Assembly: GCA_036346275.1 (NCBI GenBank)
Contig: CM070721.1
Location: 46,907,594 to 46,971,593 of the forward strand
Direction of reading: 5' to 3'
Length of the DNA: 64,000 nt
DNA from: Otatea glauca
Lineage: Eukaryota > Streptophyta > Magnoliopsida > Poales > Poaceae
A model generated the notes under the pieces. The model ran no database searches and was not told the DNA's origin. It worked only from the letters and a program-made list of their open reading frames with translations. Of this stretch, positions 22,318 to 31,955 are shown in pieces. A program made the position numbers and the translations under genes. Numbering within the stretch: position 1 is the first letter of the stretch; every line of letters begins with the position of its first letter.

Positions 22318-22356
22318 GGGGGGGCCGGGCGGCGCGGGGGGGGGGGGGCGGGCGGG
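22318..22356 (+). repeat. G-rich low-complexity tract
   Basis: Thirty-nine bases are all G except seven C residues, including one run of 13 G. It lies in strongly AT-rich DNA. It could form a G-quadruplex, or be a sequencing or assembly error. Confidence 0.7.
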
Positions 22357-22547
22357 TAAACAAAAAAGTTGTAGTGGTGAAAATTAGTATATGCACGGTA
22401 AGAGGTATGAAAAATTACTTTGTTGATCACATTCCCTGTATTCTTACATCTTCATCTGCTAATTGCAATCTCTTCAAGCATTTTAATTTCTATATGTTTT
22501 TTTTTTGCAAAATTTTCACATTTATTCCTTATAAAATGCATTACAAT

Positions 22548-22738
22548 TCTCCACAAAAATTTGGAATGAAATCCGGTCCTAAAAGCATCAAAATCAGTCG
22601 AATTTGTGGTAATTTCGGTCCAGAATGCCGAATTTTTCTAAAATTATTGTAGCAATTTGATTTTTTTTTCATCCCACCAAGATTTGGAATCTCGCCCCTG
22701 CCAAAACCCGAAATCTCGACAAGATTTTGAACCTTCTT
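22548..22738 (+). repeat. Dispersed repeat, copy 2
   Basis: This is the same unnamed repeat as 18915-19130, in the same orientation: GAAATCCGGTCCTAAAAG, TTGTAGCAATTTGA, a T run, CATCCCACC, and GATTTTGAACC at the right end. Confidence 0.5.
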
Positions 22739-23057
22739 AAACATGTCGGTTGACTTCACTAGCCAATTATTCGCATCTTAAAAAAGAAGTTAAAACACCA
22801 TTCACTAAATTTCAAAGAGAAAATAAGGTGAATGATCAACAGTATCACAAATTTCACTCTTCTAAGTGGATTTGATTCTTAGTGTTTATATAAAATGGTC
22901 AATATCATCTAGCTCTGTGTTCTCCACATCATTGATGTTTGCATGCATGGCCAGAGTTCCATCTCATTCATACGCAGGAAGAAAAGAGTCAAGGAGATCA
23001 CGAGAAGCTCGTCACGGCCGCCAGAGAGATGCCTGGAAGGTAGCTTTCTAGACTTCG

Positions 23058-23219
23058 ACACACACACATACATACATACATATACATATACAGACATATA
23101 TACATATACAAATATATATACACATATATACATATACACACTATATATACAAACATATATACACATACAGATACACACACATACACATATACATATACAC
23201 ATGTATATACATACACGTA
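23058..23219 (+). repeat. ACAT/ACAC/ATAC microsatellite
   Basis: A 160-base imperfect simple repeat of CA, TA and CATA units. The same kind of sequence continues right of CACTA element B (27362-27400), so the element split one microsatellite. Confidence 0.9.
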
Positions 23220-23349
23220 CACTACTACACAAATATACATCACAATCGGTTTTTTTTCGTCATCACAGTCGGTTCTGGTGGCGACACAAAGTCATGAGAC
23301 AGAGATGAGACGACTCTATTACAGTCGGTTCTTGCCCGATAGAGATGAC

Positions 23350-23555
23350 ATACTCATCTCTATCGGTTCTTTGTAAGAAGCGATAGAGATGAGGCTGTCA
23401 TCTCTCTCGGTTCTTTGTAAGAAGCAATAGAGACGAATATGCCATCTCTATCAACAAAGAACCGATAGAGATGGCATATTCATCTCTATCGCTTCTTACA
23501 AAGAACCGATAGAGATGACCACCTCATCTCTATCATTTTCTTGTGAGAACCAATA
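23350..23555. repeat. Left subterminal inverted repeat of CACTA B
   Basis: Two arms of roughly 85-90 bases pair almost perfectly round a loop of about ten bases near 23452-23462. Each arm holds the CGGTTCTTTGTAAGAAGC unit next to a GATAGAGATG unit. A transcript through it would fold into one long hairpin. Confidence 0.85.
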
Positions 23556-23559
23556 GAGA

Positions 23560-24347
23560 TGAATATGTGTTGTGTGCTATTTTCTAATTCACCCTCCAAT
23601 CAGCACATATTTCACACAATATGCACATATCACATTCACACAAAGAATTACATGCATAACATAGCACATTCACGTAACACTAACACTTTGTTACAACAAA
23701 CACATATCACATTCGTTCACAAAATAGGACTCAAACATGCTTAACCATCAATACACATGCAATCGCATTCAGATATGTAATATTGTTCACATATGGTCTA
23801 CTAGGAGCTTTCGGGATCTCTAAACCGTCCGTCCTCCGACAAGCATTCTATCCAAGCACCACCGCATAAGTGGTCTCAGATCTTGTTGAGTGCAAGGTCT
23901 TTGTCTACACTCTTCCGGGGATATTTGTAAGTCGCAAAATAAAAACGATTGCTGTAATTTAAGTTTTCAAATTTCTATGTGAAAGGCTAATTGTATTATT
24001 ATGCATGTACATATACCTTAGGGAAACGTTCTGAGCCGGCAATCAAGATCACTATGTGATGCATGACGACAAACCACAATGATGTCGTCGCTGCTCGCTG
24101 ATGACATCGTGAAGAAAGAAAAACAAATTAAGAGATGAAGAAAATCATCGTAAAATGTAAATCTTATATATGGTAGCCACTTGTACCTTGAAGCGGACAT
24201 ACTCCAGCTTGGAGCCCTTTTCGTCGTCGTGTGTCCCTCCTGCTTCGACGTATTCCTTGAAACCCTATATACATTGGAGAGATGCCGTCGAGTAAAAAAA
24301 TAATGAACGTAGTTAAATACAGAAAGTGTTAGAAAAGAGTAGTGCAC
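23560..24347 (-). pseudogene. C-terminal exons of the Ulp1-like gene of CACTA B, decayed
   Basis: This minus-strand region aligns with 61640-62450 of element D: shared GGAGCTTTC-GGATCTCTAAACC, the TTGTACCTTGAAGCG block, and AGCTTGGAGCCCTTTT. In D it includes the catalytic-cysteine motif DLCGFYVMH. In B the same place (about 24070-24110) is changed and no Cys-Gly-Tyr/Phe motif can be read in the matching frame. Introns are likely between the blocks. The left part, 23560-23800, is AT-rich. Confidence 0.55.
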
Positions 24348-24711
24348 TTACTGATCCAAAGGAGGCTTGATCGTGTAGGCCATCGGTCTCTTCTCAATCA
24401 AATTAAAAGTGTACACTTTGTTGTCACTTGGAAGAAGCACGAGTAGAACCCAATGGTTGCTTATTAAATGGTACGCAATGAAGAAAATAAGTTCACATAC
24501 GGTTTTAGTGCATAGAAATAATTGAACGGTGAAGTGGTACTTACTCCTCGTGGTACGGGAGTAGAATAAAGTCCTTGTTCGACTCAGCTTGCAATGCCCT
24601 CTTGATGTAGGAGGCAACCCATTCTGGTTGAAGCCTAGCCATCGTCGCGGACACAACCTCAGGGTCGACGAACCCAATTGGTTGTCGATTCGTCACGACC
24701 CGCTGCCTCAT
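24348..24711 (-). pseudogene. Ulp1-like (C48) protease part of CACTA B
   Basis: The minus strand reads MRQRVVTNRQPIGFVDPEVV, ARLQPEWVASYIKRALQAES, then after a probable intron LISNHWVLLVLLPSDNKVYT. The latter carries the His-Trp and downstream Asp that match the catalytic His and Asp of Ulp1/SENP cysteine proteases. CACTA elements of grasses often carry such a second protein beside TNP2. Here it is joined in frame to TNP2 at 24708-24711; in element D the same segment starts a separate exon after a TTGCAG acceptor. Confidence 0.75.
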
Positions 24712-25797
24712 GATATACTTCCGCTTCATGCACAACCAAGAAGGGAGGTTGTAGATACACAACAGAACTGGCCACGTGCTGTAACGACTGCTCATGTTAC
24801 CAAACGGATTCATTCCATCGGTACTCAATTCAAATATTATATTCCTCATTTCGGCACCAAACTCCTCATGTTTCCAATCGATGTTTCTCCATTGAGCCGA
24901 ATCAGCAGGGTGTCTCAGATTGCCATCTTCCTTTCGAGACTCATAAGCCAACGCAACAATTTTGCCTCTCTGAGATTTGCAAACAACCTCTCCAGACGGG
25001 GAATGATGGGCAAGTACCACAATACCTTGGCCGGTGCACCTTTAGTGACCTCTTCACCCTCGTTGCCTCGGCTCTTACGCTTCTTATTGTTACGCTTCTT
25101 CTTTTGTTTGTACCGAGGCACACCGCAAACTGGACAAATGTGCAGCTCCTGATGTGCGTTACGGTACAAGATGCAATCATTTGGACATGCATGTATCCTT
25201 TCTATTTCCATTCCCATAGGACATAGTAGCTTCTTCGCTTCATAAATACTTGTTGGCAACTCGCTTCTCCCAAGCAGATCCGATAGAAGAACTAGAAGTG
25301 CATTGAAACTTGTATCCGCCCAACGATGTTTTGCCTTCATTCGAACAATGCAAGGACCGAACCCAACTTGGTGTATTCTCTTTGCAATCTGTGAATGCTG
25401 GTTTGGCATCGCCTTCCATCAAGCTTTTAAACTTTCCAAACTCTCTTCTCGTAATTACCCTCCACATCCCGCAACATTTGCTCCAAATTCTCCTCCTCAA
25501 ACATATCAAATCGCAACTCATCATCCGGTTCCACCGTGTCTTCATTGCATACCGGCAGGTACTACTGCCTCCCGTGATGAATCCAACACGTAATTCCTCA
25601 CGAAGTCACGCCGAATCGTGGTCCTCAATTTGAGCCGAGTTGTTAAATCTTCTCGATTGGTGCAATCAATGCAAGGACAATATATGAAGTTTATACCCTC
25701 CTCACCATGTCCTCTTCGCAATTTTTTGAACTCCTTAACACCCTCCAAATTCAAGACTCACACGACTTTTGTCATACATCCATTCCTTACGGCTCAT
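24712..25797 (-). pseudogene. TNP2-type transposase fragment of CACTA B
   Basis: The start MSRKEWMYDKSRVSLEF is the transposase-associated domain. A one-base frame change follows, then FIYCPCIDCTNRE, the Cys motif of that domain. TNP2 follows with KAKHRWADTSFNALL, EAKKLLCPMGMEIERIHACP, NDCILYRN, HICPVCGVPRYK, KVLWYLPIIPRLERLFA, GNLRHPADSAQWRNID, LSTDGMNPFGNMSSR and LPSWLCMKRKYIM. In other CACTA elements TNP2 continues for several hundred residues (MSLLI-GPKQPGN and on). Here it ends at once and runs into the Ulp1-like part. At least one frameshift separates the N-terminal pieces. Confidence 0.88.
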
Positions 25798-26880
25798 CTG
25801 CAATTAAACTTCACACAATAAATTAAGCACAAACTGGAGCGACAGCAAGCTAGCTATTTGAAATATTGAGACATCATTTCAGTTAATATTACCTTTGCAA
25901 AATAGAGGACAATTTCCTACAAGATATATAAAATATGTACTCCCGATCGATACCTAGATTCTTCCCTGGTTTAGAGCTTCCAATTTCCTAGATAAGAGAC
26001 ATACATTTTTAACATGAACAATGATATCAAACAACCTAATTATATAGTGCAGTAGCTTACAGATCTTTTGACTACAACGAAACAAAACAAGGGTACCAAC
26101 GATGACTCCTAATCTCTAAATAGGTTTGGTCCTAATCCCATTCGAGGATATGTGGTTCGGACAAGTTCCTAAGCCGTTGTACAACTTCAGAGAAAATTTC
26201 GGCAGCATCTCCTTGCTATTCTCCATATACACATCTTGACAACAGGCCAAGAGGGGTGTGTATCTGGAGAATACCAGGGAGACGCTACCGAAATCTACTC
26301 TGCTGTTGTACAACACAGCTCAGGAACTTGCCTGAAGCACATATCCTCGAACTGTCCAAAGAACGTGGACAATTCGAGACTGCTCGATTATAAATATGTC
26401 ATTTCATTCGGTATATTTATAAACAAGCATCCTCGAACGGGAGACGTAGGTTCCGCACCCTAAACTCTAGCATTCATTAGGTGACAGCAATAATAATTCC
26501 ATATTAACATCAAAACACTACAAATTAAGATAATTAAATACATGTGTGCTTGTCAAATAAAGGGCGTGAAATCTGATAGGACATACACAATACCAGTGCA
26601 ATCTAAACTTTCTTCGCGACATATCAAAATTACATAGTGCAAAATTAAAGGGGTTTGAAGGAATGCTCACATTTTGAAGAAAATCACAAATTATGCAAAA
26701 TGAGGGGAAATCTCCTCAAGTTAGGGCTTCAAATTTACCCTCTTAACACCCACCCTTGAGGATTTCAAATTTTCTGACCCAAGTATTGCTTCCAACCACA
26801 GAATATGAGCTATTTTTTCGGTGTATATGAGAAACCTCCTCTGGAACAATAACAGAGAAGAGTTCAGCTCGAGTGGTATA
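25798..26880. other. Non-coding interior of CACTA B with a large inverted repeat
   Basis: Between the transposase start and the right subterminal repeats no coding sequence is recognisable. It should hold the promoter of the minus-strand gene. An imperfect inverted repeat with ~90-base arms (26141-26232 and 26257-26351) surrounds a spacer of about 24 bases; both arms contain CGAGGATATGTG, ACAAGTTCCT and TTGTACAAC words. Confidence 0.6.
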
Positions 26881-27083
26881 AATGACCTAACGAGGCACAT
26901 CACTAGCGGTTCTCATATAAAAAGCGATAGTGATGTTATCATGCACATCATAGTCGGTTATTATAAGAGAAGCGATAGTGATGATCATTGTCATCACAAT
27001 CGGTTCCTACATAAGAAGCGATAGTGATGAACACATTGACATCACTATCGGTTCTTATGTGAGAAGCGATAGTGATGAGCATA

Positions 27084-27173
27084 CACATCACTATCGCTTC
27101 TCACAAAAGAACCGATAGTGATGAGAAATGTCTCATCACTATCGGTTCTTTTGTGAGAAGCGATAGTGATGTG
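27084..27173. repeat. Perfect 42-bp inverted repeat in CACTA B right subterminus
   Basis: Bases 27084-27125 are the exact reverse complement of 27132-27173, with a six-base loop AAATGT. The arms hold CACATCACTATCGCTTCTCA and the CGGTTCTTTTGTGAG unit. It lies among further copies of the same units from 26900 to 27330. Confidence 0.92.
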
Positions 27174-27418
27174 CATTATCATCACTATCGGTAGAACCCA
27201 TTGTGATGTTTCCAGTGCTACATCACAATCACTTTTAACCTGAGAACCGATAGTGATTATTATTAATGCCTCTCCTAAGTCATCTATCACAATCGTTTTT
27301 TCCTAAAAACTTAAGAACCGACACAGATGAAGAGATAGTGATGTACCATTATGTAGTAGTGGTATATACATATATGTATATACATATACGTATATAGGAA
27401 AATGATTCCATACTCTTA

Positions 27419-27711
27419 GGGTATGTACAATAAGATCATCTCAGCTTATTCTTAGTATGTCAACGTCAGCTTTGTCCTATGTGGAAGAGTGAGAAAAGAT
27501 GAGAGAGAAAAGAGCTAGCTCTTATTTAGTAGTAAGTATTGCACGGGAGTATAGGTAGATTATTTATGTACAAAAGAGAAGAGATAGTTAATACATAGCA
27601 TCTAGAGACAACTTTTAGAGTTAACTATTGTACACGCTGGCTTTAGTGCTTACTCTAGATAACATAGATAGGAGATAGAGTAAGTAGCTGACTTTGTTAT
27701 TGTACTTGCCT
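27419..27711 (+). mobile_element. Tourist-like MITE
   Basis: A 293-bp element with terminal inverted repeats GGGTATGTACAATAAGA and, on the other strand, GGCAAGTACAATAACAAAG, flanked by TTA on both sides (27416-27418 and 27712-27714). TTA duplications and this terminal sequence fit PIF/Harbinger-derived Tourist MITEs. A relative lies inverted at 51549-51832. Confidence 0.75.
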
Positions 27712-27714
27712 TTA

Positions 27715-30024
27715 GGAGTACATACTCTCACCTTGCATATACCGTGTAAACAAAATAATTATACCTTTTTATCCTTTTGAGCATACTCTAATAATAATTA
27801 TAAGATATTCTAAAGTGAGTTCCATGAAAAATTTCATGAAAGTCTTTTTGTAGCATAATTTGTATATATACTCAGTTTACGTATGAAAAAAGATATATAG
27901 CAAAAATAAAGGGCTTCAATGAAAATTTTTCAACCATGTCGCATTTGAATATCTTAGAATTAGTATTTAAGTATACTGAAAGTGATAAAAAAGTACAACA
28001 TGTTAGTTTAAGTAGCATATTGAAAGTAGGAGTATGTACTCCTAAGAATACGGAAAAGTCTTACGACGCCTGCCAGATATTATTTGTCCGGCCACGCTTT
28101 AACCACATATACTACGAATTAAGTTGTAGCTTAGCTTGCGGCTATACTTTCTTCTAGTACTTAGTGCTGTATCATATGCGAATTGTCCTCGCAAAAAAAT
28201 AAAATATGCGACTAGTAGTTGTAGTGTTCGAGAATTTGCTTATTTGCAATTTGCTCTTGCTCAAGGACATCTAAATTAGCTAGTGACGTCATCAAACGTG
28301 AGGCACAAGTGAGACCTAGCTAAGATCACGATAACTCGATATCGATACTCCTATTATTCTTAAAACACATATCTGTGCATCGCATATATACCACGTCACA
28401 CTAGCTAGTCAGGTACGGTGTGCTTGGAAACGAAGATAGGACACATTTCTGGAACTCTTAGTTGCAACACTTGGTTGGAAACTTCTTAGAAAGGAGAGAG
28501 AATAAGATGAGTGATAAGTGATCAGTTCTCAATCCTCTGTCCTTCTTTCAGAAAAGCTATCAACTTATCATGCTATACATGCATTGCCTTATCAACAGCC
28601 CTCTTGTCATTTTCTCTTGATCAAAAGGCCTGGATAGCTTAATTATCAACTTGGACGTACTAGCAGTAAGTGCGCAAAGTCTACAGGTCACGCGCGTACT
28701 TGCCAAACTGATCGAACCACCAAATCAGATCATACGACTTTCGTCGAGCTCTCCACATCAGAAACTGACGTCGCGTCACGGCAGCCATGAGCCCATGGAA
28801 ACTTTGGTTGCCTGAAGCCACAGGTAATTGTAGATATTATGCTATGTAGAACTAAGTATTTCGTGTTGATTATGTCATCGGTGACGTCTGTCAAGCTGTA
28901 TTGCCTTTACCCCTTGTTAGTTACTAGCATTTGGGGCCATGTGAATGCATGCTGACATGACCTTAATTGGCTCAGTACATGATATTAGCTATCTGATTAT
29001 TTGTTGTTCAATGCTGGCATGAGCCTAGTTAATTATTTTGTTGATGAATATTGGGAAATTATTTGCTCGTTTGTCTCTGATTAAACTTTCACCGTTGGCT
29101 GACTTAGATTCTTCTACTAGTTTATGAAAAAAGAACGATCAAATATTGGTCCCTCTTGCTAATTCAGCCTGCAAGAATCTTCTGTCAGTATAACCCGAGG
29201 GTAACTATGACGCGTCTCAGAATTGGAGAAACACAGGCCTAACTGAGTAAACACTGACTGAATTGATTAATTGAAATGATTTAATTGTAGTAAGGGATTT
29301 CACAATCCTATCAACAGCGGCTGATCACTATATACTTACTGACCAGCAATATATATATACTCATCAGAAACAGCGGCGCCGTTCCTTGCGACGGCGGGCA
29401 ATATTGGCTCCATGGTATGGAAGCGTATGAACCTATGCTGGATGAATATGCGCTTTTCGTATCGACAAAGTCGCAAAAACACAGTGCTAGTGTGCTACTA
29501 GTAACCGGTACTAAACATGAGGCATAACTTTCAGCACATCCTACTAAATGCATATCTTACCGAGTCTTGTCTCTCCCTATTTAGGTGCAGTCTCACAAAA
29601 TGCATGCCATTCTACGGCTGTAAGGAAAGCAAACATAGCAGGAGCGCAAAAAGGATAGTGAGAAAACAGCAGTAGCAGACTAGCAGTAACCAAGAAGGGA
29701 ATTTCTTTTTTTCTCACGGTTATATTCAGAACTTCAAAGCTCATATGGCATCGCCAAACTACTGAACAAATGAACAGATTACCATGTAGAGGTTAAAAAT
29801 GTAGTAGCCAAAGTCAAGGAGTAACAACTTGACAGGAAAGCATACGATATGCAATTGTCTTCCACAACATGGATCACGTAGTGTGCACAATTGGCACCAT
29901 TGTACATAAACGATACAACTAAAAGATCGTAACCTCAATCTGAACAATTCTATGTGCAGTAGCTCCTCTTCATGTCCAGGAACAAATCCGTATACTAAAC
30001 ACTGTTCGTATCCCTTTGGTCCTA
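27715..30024. other. Intergenic DNA, right part is the 3' UTR of the minus-strand gene
   Basis: AT-rich non-repetitive DNA. The last few hundred bases (about 29700-30024) are downstream of the stop codon at 30025 and probably hold the 3' UTR. At 28787 there is an ATG followed by 12 codons and a GTAATT donor-like site, which I could not support as a gene. No other feature is visible. Confidence 0.5.
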
Positions 30025-31296
30025 TCACTGGGTTTCAGTTCTGCCAGTTTGTTCAGGGCCACTGTCCTTTGAGCTATTTGACACAGAACTGCCATCACCA
30101 CCTTGAGATTCACTGTGCTCGTCATTGGTAGATGTGCTGGTTTCAATCTTGATATTCTCCTGCTCACCATTGTTAGACGTTTCTGTAGATCCATCTCTCT
30201 GGTTCTCCACGGGTTTGGTCTCTTCTGAAGAACCATTTGCCACTTCAGCAGCAAACACTCCTTGGGAGTTCTCTGCCTCTGAATTTGCAGCCTGCGCACT
30301 AAAAGCTTCTGATGTAGCATTGCCTTCCTCAGGGTTCGCTTCTTTGGTGTCTGACACCTCATTGGCTGTACCTGTTTCTGCACCCTTCTCATCATCGCCA
30401 GATGCAGTCGCAGATGATGTTGCTTCACCTTCATGTTCAGATTCAGTCTCAATATGAACATCAGACGTAGTGAAACCTGCATCACCTTGGTTTTCACTGG
30501 CATCATTTTGTGAATTATCATTATGAACTGATGGTACATTGCCTGTTTCATCTGGAAGTGATTCAGTGGCACGTTCATCACTTGTTCCAGTCTTGGTATC
30601 ATCAGAAAAGGATTCAGAGTCAGCTTGAGAATCCACTGCCTCCTTTTTCTCGGCTTCTTCCCCATCCGATCCTTTACCTCTTGCATTGGTCTGATCTGCA
30701 TTAGTGGATTCATCACCTTGTGCCACTTCTTCATGGGGTGTTCCATTTGTCTCACCAGTGATTTCCTCTTGGGCATGATTGTTTTGAGGCACATCATTTG
30801 AATGGACTTCACTTTTAATATCAGCATCAGATGAGTTGGATTCAGGATCATGCTTGCCTGCTTCTGAGTGACCAGTTGTTTCATCTTCATCATTAGTATG
30901 AGTTTCTGTATTACCATCTGCACCACTGGCTAGCCCTTCAGCTTCTGACCTCTCTGTGTTTCTCGCATCACCTTCATGCTTATTCTCTTTCTCGAACACA
31001 GTTTCTCCACTCTTTTGTTCCTCTGGTTTGCTTATTACATCAGAATTCTCTCCAACCTTTTCCACATTACCATCACCGTAACTACCTACGCTTTCTTTCC
31101 TCCCCTGGAACATACTTCTATCATCATGGGCAAGCTGGTCCCCGGCATCATCCAAGTACTCATTTTTCTTATCATAGGAATGCATAACCTGATACAGAAG
31201 CCAAACAATGACACCTACAAGTAAGGTAACCTGGAGTAGTGTTTTGATTCTTGATCCTCTGTTCCTTTGGTGCCGGCTACTTGAATGATGAAGCAT
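30025..31296 (-). CDS. Acidic single-anchor membrane protein, plant-specific, function unknown
   Basis: A 423-residue protein starting MLHHSSSRHQRNRGSRIKT. Residues 1-18 are basic, residues 19-37 (LLQVTLLVGVIVWLLYQV) form one membrane anchor, and HSYDKKNEYLDD follows. The remaining 370 residues are low-complexity and very acidic (Glu, Asp, Ser, Asn, Thr, Gly), ending GRTETQ. The basic head suggests a type II signal anchor with the long tail outside the cytosol (inference). Plant genomes carry proteins with the same short head, often annotated dentin-sialophosphoprotein-like; no enzymatic domain is seen. The start is chosen because the minus strand reads TTTTTCAGCAGTCGTAAGC just before the ATG, a good splice acceptor; the open frame further upstream is intron. 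This is the only ordinary cellular gene I can support. Confidence 0.85.
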   Translation of the reverse strand: MLHHSSSRHQRNRGSRIKTLLQVTLLVGVIVWLLYQVMHSYDKKNEYLDDAGDQLAHDDRSMFQGRKESVGSYGDGNVEKVGENSDVISKPEEQKSGETVFEKENKHEGDARNTERSEAEGLASGADGNTETHTNDEDETTGHSEAGKHDPESNSSDADIKSEVHSNDVPQNNHAQEEITGETNGTPHEEVAQGDESTNADQTNARGKGSDGEEAEKKEAVDSQADSESFSDDTKTGTSDERATESLPDETGNVPSVHNDNSQNDASENQGDAGFTTSDVHIETESEHEGEATSSATASGDDEKGAETGTANEVSDTKEANPEEGNATSEAFSAQAANSEAENSQGVFAAEVANGSSEETKPVENQRDGSTETSNNGEQENIKIETSTSTNDEHSESQGGDGSSVSNSSKDSGPEQTGRTETQ

Positions 31297-31310
31297 GCTT
31301 ACGACTGCTG
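31297..31310 (-). other. Splice acceptor (NAGNAG) before the start codon
   Basis: On the minus strand a pyrimidine-rich run TTCTTTTT leads into CAGCAG, then TCGTAAGC and the ATG at 31296. The two possible acceptors are three bases apart and both lie in the 5' UTR, so the choice does not alter the protein. Confidence 0.65.
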
Positions 31311-31469
31311 AAAAAGAACACAAAATGAAGGTCAGGTTGTAAGTTCCTTAGTTCCATTTATCAGTATAATGGACACAAAATTACCCAATAAACTAATAAA
31401 GGTTCACATATATAGTACAAAACATTTTAAGTATAATAATTGGATAGTATAACACCTATAGAGTAGCAC

Positions 31470-31955
31470 ATCAGTGTTGTGCTTGTCATATTATTAATCT
31501 TATAGTTAAATCTGGTTTGAAGAGATTAGATCAATATCTTGAACCTTTTCGCACTACAATATCTTACTTAAATTATTTGAATCAACGAGTAGCAGTATAT
31601 AAGACATTGTATTGCAATAATGTGCATTCGCGTAAGTTTGGTTTGGATATGCCTGTTAGATGGAACTCTACCTACTTGATGCTTAAAAATCTCGTACCAT
31701 ATGAGAGCATATTTTCTGTTTTTATTGACACGCACTGTCGTACATGGGATGGTCAACCATTACTCACAGAGCAATATTGGTATATTGCTAAATACTTACT
31801 GTCATTTTTAGAACTTTTTTTTGAATCCACTGTTGCTTTATCTGGAGTTTATTACGCAACCTATCCTTTAATTGTGCATCATATTTTAGAAATTGCTACC
31901 CACTTAAAGAGCCACGAAAATATTAAATATCTTGCGTGAATCTGTTTATGCTATG
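31470..31955 (+). pseudogene. hAT transposase, central part (piece 1)
   Basis: The frame opens in CACHIINLIVKSGLKRLDQYL, the start of the RNase H-like region of Ac/hAT transposases, and continues RKFGLDMPVRWNSTYLMLKN, TEQYWYIAKYLLSFLELFFE and TYPLIVHHILEIA. The BED zinc finger and N-terminal part are missing to the left. A one-base change near 31935 breaks the frame. The gene is cut at 31955/31956 by an LTR retrotransposon and resumes at 40807 after the duplicated CTATG. Confidence 0.9.

Larger units (their letters stand above)
16883..22744. repeat. AT-rich repeat-derived region with LTR-like left end
   Basis: The region begins TGTAACATCCCGAAAA exactly where the Tat coding sequence stops, and resembles the start of the Tekay LTRs (TGTAACATCCCAAAA). 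This suggests another LTR element inserted here. I cannot find its end: the five bases before it (GTTGA) recur after 16883, but never next to resumed Tat sequence. The interior is AT-rich and has no credible gene. It contains clusters of CCGAAATTTTGG-like words (17630-17830, 18915-19130, 21590-21750, 22548-22738). Confidence 0.45.
23220..27361 (-). mobile_element. CACTA element B (En/Spm), deletion derivative
   Basis: The left end is CACTACTACACAAATATACA and the right end, on the minus strand, is CACTACTACATAATGGTACA. Both ends are flanked by the three-base duplication GTA (23217-23219 and 27362-27364), as expected for CACTA elements. Subterminal regions (23245-23560 and 26890-27340) are packed with direct and inverted copies of AATCGGTTCTT/GAAGCGATAG-type units, the likely transposase-binding sites. 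The coding strand is minus: a transposase-associated domain, a TNP2 transposase fragment, then an Ulp1-like region. TNP2 is cut short by a deletion, so the copy is not autonomous. Confidence 0.95.

Noticed and set aside
22909..23308. Open frames of Tyr/Val/Cys or Thr/His repeats
   Set aside because: Direct translation of the microsatellite.
28787..28830. Possible first exon on the plus strand (ATG, 12 codons, GTAATT)
   Set aside because: No second exon, promoter or homology could be seen.
29759..30028. 89-codon minus-strand frame after the cellular gene
   Set aside because: Lies in the probable 3' UTR; no similarity or start context.
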